NCBI GenBank assembly: GCA_934636065.1
Contig: CAKTZW010000093.1
Coordinates: 1-6,964, forward strand
Origin: an uncultured Labedella sp.
Lineage (GTDB): Bacteria; Actinomycetota; Actinomycetes; Actinomycetales; Microbacteriaceae
Reading direction: 5' to 3'
DNA length: 6,964 nucleotides
Each line of letters starts with the position of its first letter. Within the stretch, counting starts at the first letter, position 1. Made by a program: the position numbers and the translations under genes. This document shows, one piece after another, positions 6,327 through 6,964 of the stretch. The notes under the pieces were generated by a model. That model searched no databases. It saw only the letters and a list, made by a program, of their open reading frames with translations, and was not told where the DNA came from.

Positions 6327-6332
6327 ACTGTA
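6327..6332 (-). promoter_or_regulatory. Possible corA -10 element
   Basis: TACAGT (6332-6327, minus strand) fits TAnnnT and would place a transcription start near 6320, about 18 nt before the GTG and just upstream of the GAAGG ribosome-binding site. No recognisable -35 lies at 16-18 nt, so the call is weak. Confidence 0.3.
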
Positions 6333-6386
6333 GACCGCGGTCGATCGCGAGGGCGCAGGCGTCAGCCGGCCCCGAGACCTCCTCGG

Positions 6387-6392
6387 TATGGT
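6387..6392 (+). promoter_or_regulatory. Predicted -10 of a leaderless manC transcript
   Basis: TATGGT (TAnnnT type) is followed by six bases, GGCCCC, and then the ATG at 6399, so the RNA would begin at or within a base of the start codon. No strong Shine-Dalgarno sequence is present. GGTGG at 6390-6394, with a spacing of 4, is the only weak candidate. No -35 match is visible. The geometry matches that of the BrkB-family gene at the other end of the window. Confidence 0.4.
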
Positions 6393-6398
6393 GGCCCC

Positions 6399-6964
6399 AT
6401 GACGACGTCTCTCGAGCGGTTCTACAGCGTGATCCCGGCCGGTGGCATCGGCTCGCGATTGTGGCCGCTGTCTCGCGCCGACGCCCCGAAGTTCCTCCAC
6501 GACCTCACGGGGAGCGGCAGCACCCTGCTGCGGTCGACGTTCGATCGCCTGGCGCCGATCTCCGGATCCGACCGCATCATGGTGGTCACCGGCCGAGCGC
6601 ACCGGGCGGCCGTCGAGGCCCAGCTCCCCGGCGTCGCCGACCACAACATCGTGCTCGAGAGCGAGCCGCGGGACTCCTCGGCGGCGATCGGTCTCGCCGC
6701 CGCGATCCTGGCGCGACGAGAGCCCGACGTGATCATCGGGTCCTTCGCCGCTGACCACGTGATCCGGAGCAGCCGCCAGTTCCGGGCGACGGTCGCCGAG
6801 GCCGTCGCGTCGGCGGACGCCGGCTACGTCACGACCATCGGCATCGAGCCGACGGAGCCGGCGATCGGCTTCGGCTACATCAACAGCGGCGAGAGCCTGT
6901 CGCTGCCCGAGTCGCCCAGTGCGCTGCGGGTCCGGTCCTTCGTCGAGAAGCCCGACCTCCCGAC
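6399..6964 (+). CDS. manC: Mannose-1-phosphate guanylyltransferase, N-terminal part (cut by right edge)
   Basis: An ATG at 6399 opens 188 codons that run to the window edge without a stop. Family members are usually about 350-480 aa, so the C-terminal part is missing. The enzyme makes GDP-mannose from GTP and mannose-1-phosphate in the cytoplasm, supplying mannosylated cell-envelope glycans and glycolipids. The nucleotidyltransferase signature PAGGIGSRLWPLSR spans 13-26, followed by A29-P30-K31. SEPRDSSAAIGLAA (88-101) corresponds to the EPxxRxTAxAI-type segment, AADH (117-120) supplies the metal-binding Asp119, GFGYI is at 157-161 and FVEKP (181-185) is the sugar-phosphate motif. It is divergent from corA across 96 nt. 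Whether the missing part carries a fused isomerase (ManA-like) domain cannot be seen. Sugar specificity is inferred from the GGxGxRLWPLSR and FVEKP motifs; a close GDP-sugar pyrophosphorylase relative is the main alternative. Confidence 0.92.
   Translation, partial: MTTSLERFYSVIPAGGIGSRLWPLSRADAPKFLHDLTGSGSTLLRSTFDRLAPISGSDRIMVVTGRAHRAAVEAQLPGVADHNIVLESEPRDSSAAIGLAAAILARREPDVIIGSFAADHVIRSSRQFRATVAEAVASADAGYVTTIGIEPTEPAIGFGYINSGESLSLPESPSALRVRSFVEKPDLP

Noticed and set aside
6303..6758. In-frame upstream extension of CorA
   Set aside because: It lies antisense over the start of manC, has arginine-rich shadow composition and no family similarity. The GTG at 6302 has a good ribosome-binding site.
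1..6964. Defence system, CRISPR, prophage, insertion sequence or secondary-metabolite cluster
   Set aside because: No repeats with spacers, transposase motifs, terminal inverted repeats, toxin-antitoxin pairs or biosynthetic domains were seen. The genes are ordinary chromosomal ones.

Overview
This window is GC-rich DNA with strong G/C bias at third codon positions. It reads as a chromosomal segment of a high-GC actinobacterium, most likely a member of the Microbacteriaceae. That family-level placement comes from protein similarity as I recognise it, not from a search. It looks like core genome: I see no insertion sequence, tRNA or rRNA gene, CRISPR array, phage gene or defence cassette.

Layout from left to right. 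(1) At 1-365, minus strand, is the N-terminal part of a YihY/BrkB-family membrane protein that runs off the left edge. (2) At 518-1468, plus strand, is a 316-aa protein with a C-terminal FHA (phosphothreonine-binding) domain. It is divergent from the BrkB gene across a 152-nt gap. (3) At 1478-1531 is a perfect 25-bp stem-loop that should terminate transcription from both sides. (4) At 5040 down to 1544, minus strand, is a compact succinate dehydrogenase operon in the order sdhC-sdhD-sdhA-sdhB, with gaps of 11, 11 and 1 nt. (5) At 5041-5183 is a control region with a predicted sdh promoter, a DtxR/IdeR-like inverted repeat and a perfect 16-bp palindrome. (6) At 5184-6302, minus strand, is a CorA-type Mg2+/Co2+ channel. 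(7) From 6399 to the right edge, plus strand, is the N-terminal part of a mannose-1-phosphate guanylyltransferase, divergent from corA.

The four sdh genes encode complex II: SdhA (FAD, succinate oxidation), SdhB (three iron-sulfur clusters) and SdhC/SdhD (membrane anchors, haem and quinone site). Together they oxidise succinate to fumarate and reduce the membrane quinone, linking the TCA cycle to respiration. The histidine pattern in SdhC and SdhD suggests a two-haem enzyme. The flanking genes (BrkB-like, FHA, CorA, ManC) have no evident functional link to SDH.

I did not find a new multigene system. The most interesting points are the possible iron-regulator box directly upstream of the sdh promoter, the predicted di-haem anchor, the bidirectional terminator, and two genes whose start codons lie where a leaderless transcript would begin. 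No stretch longer than about 150 nt is without a gene.
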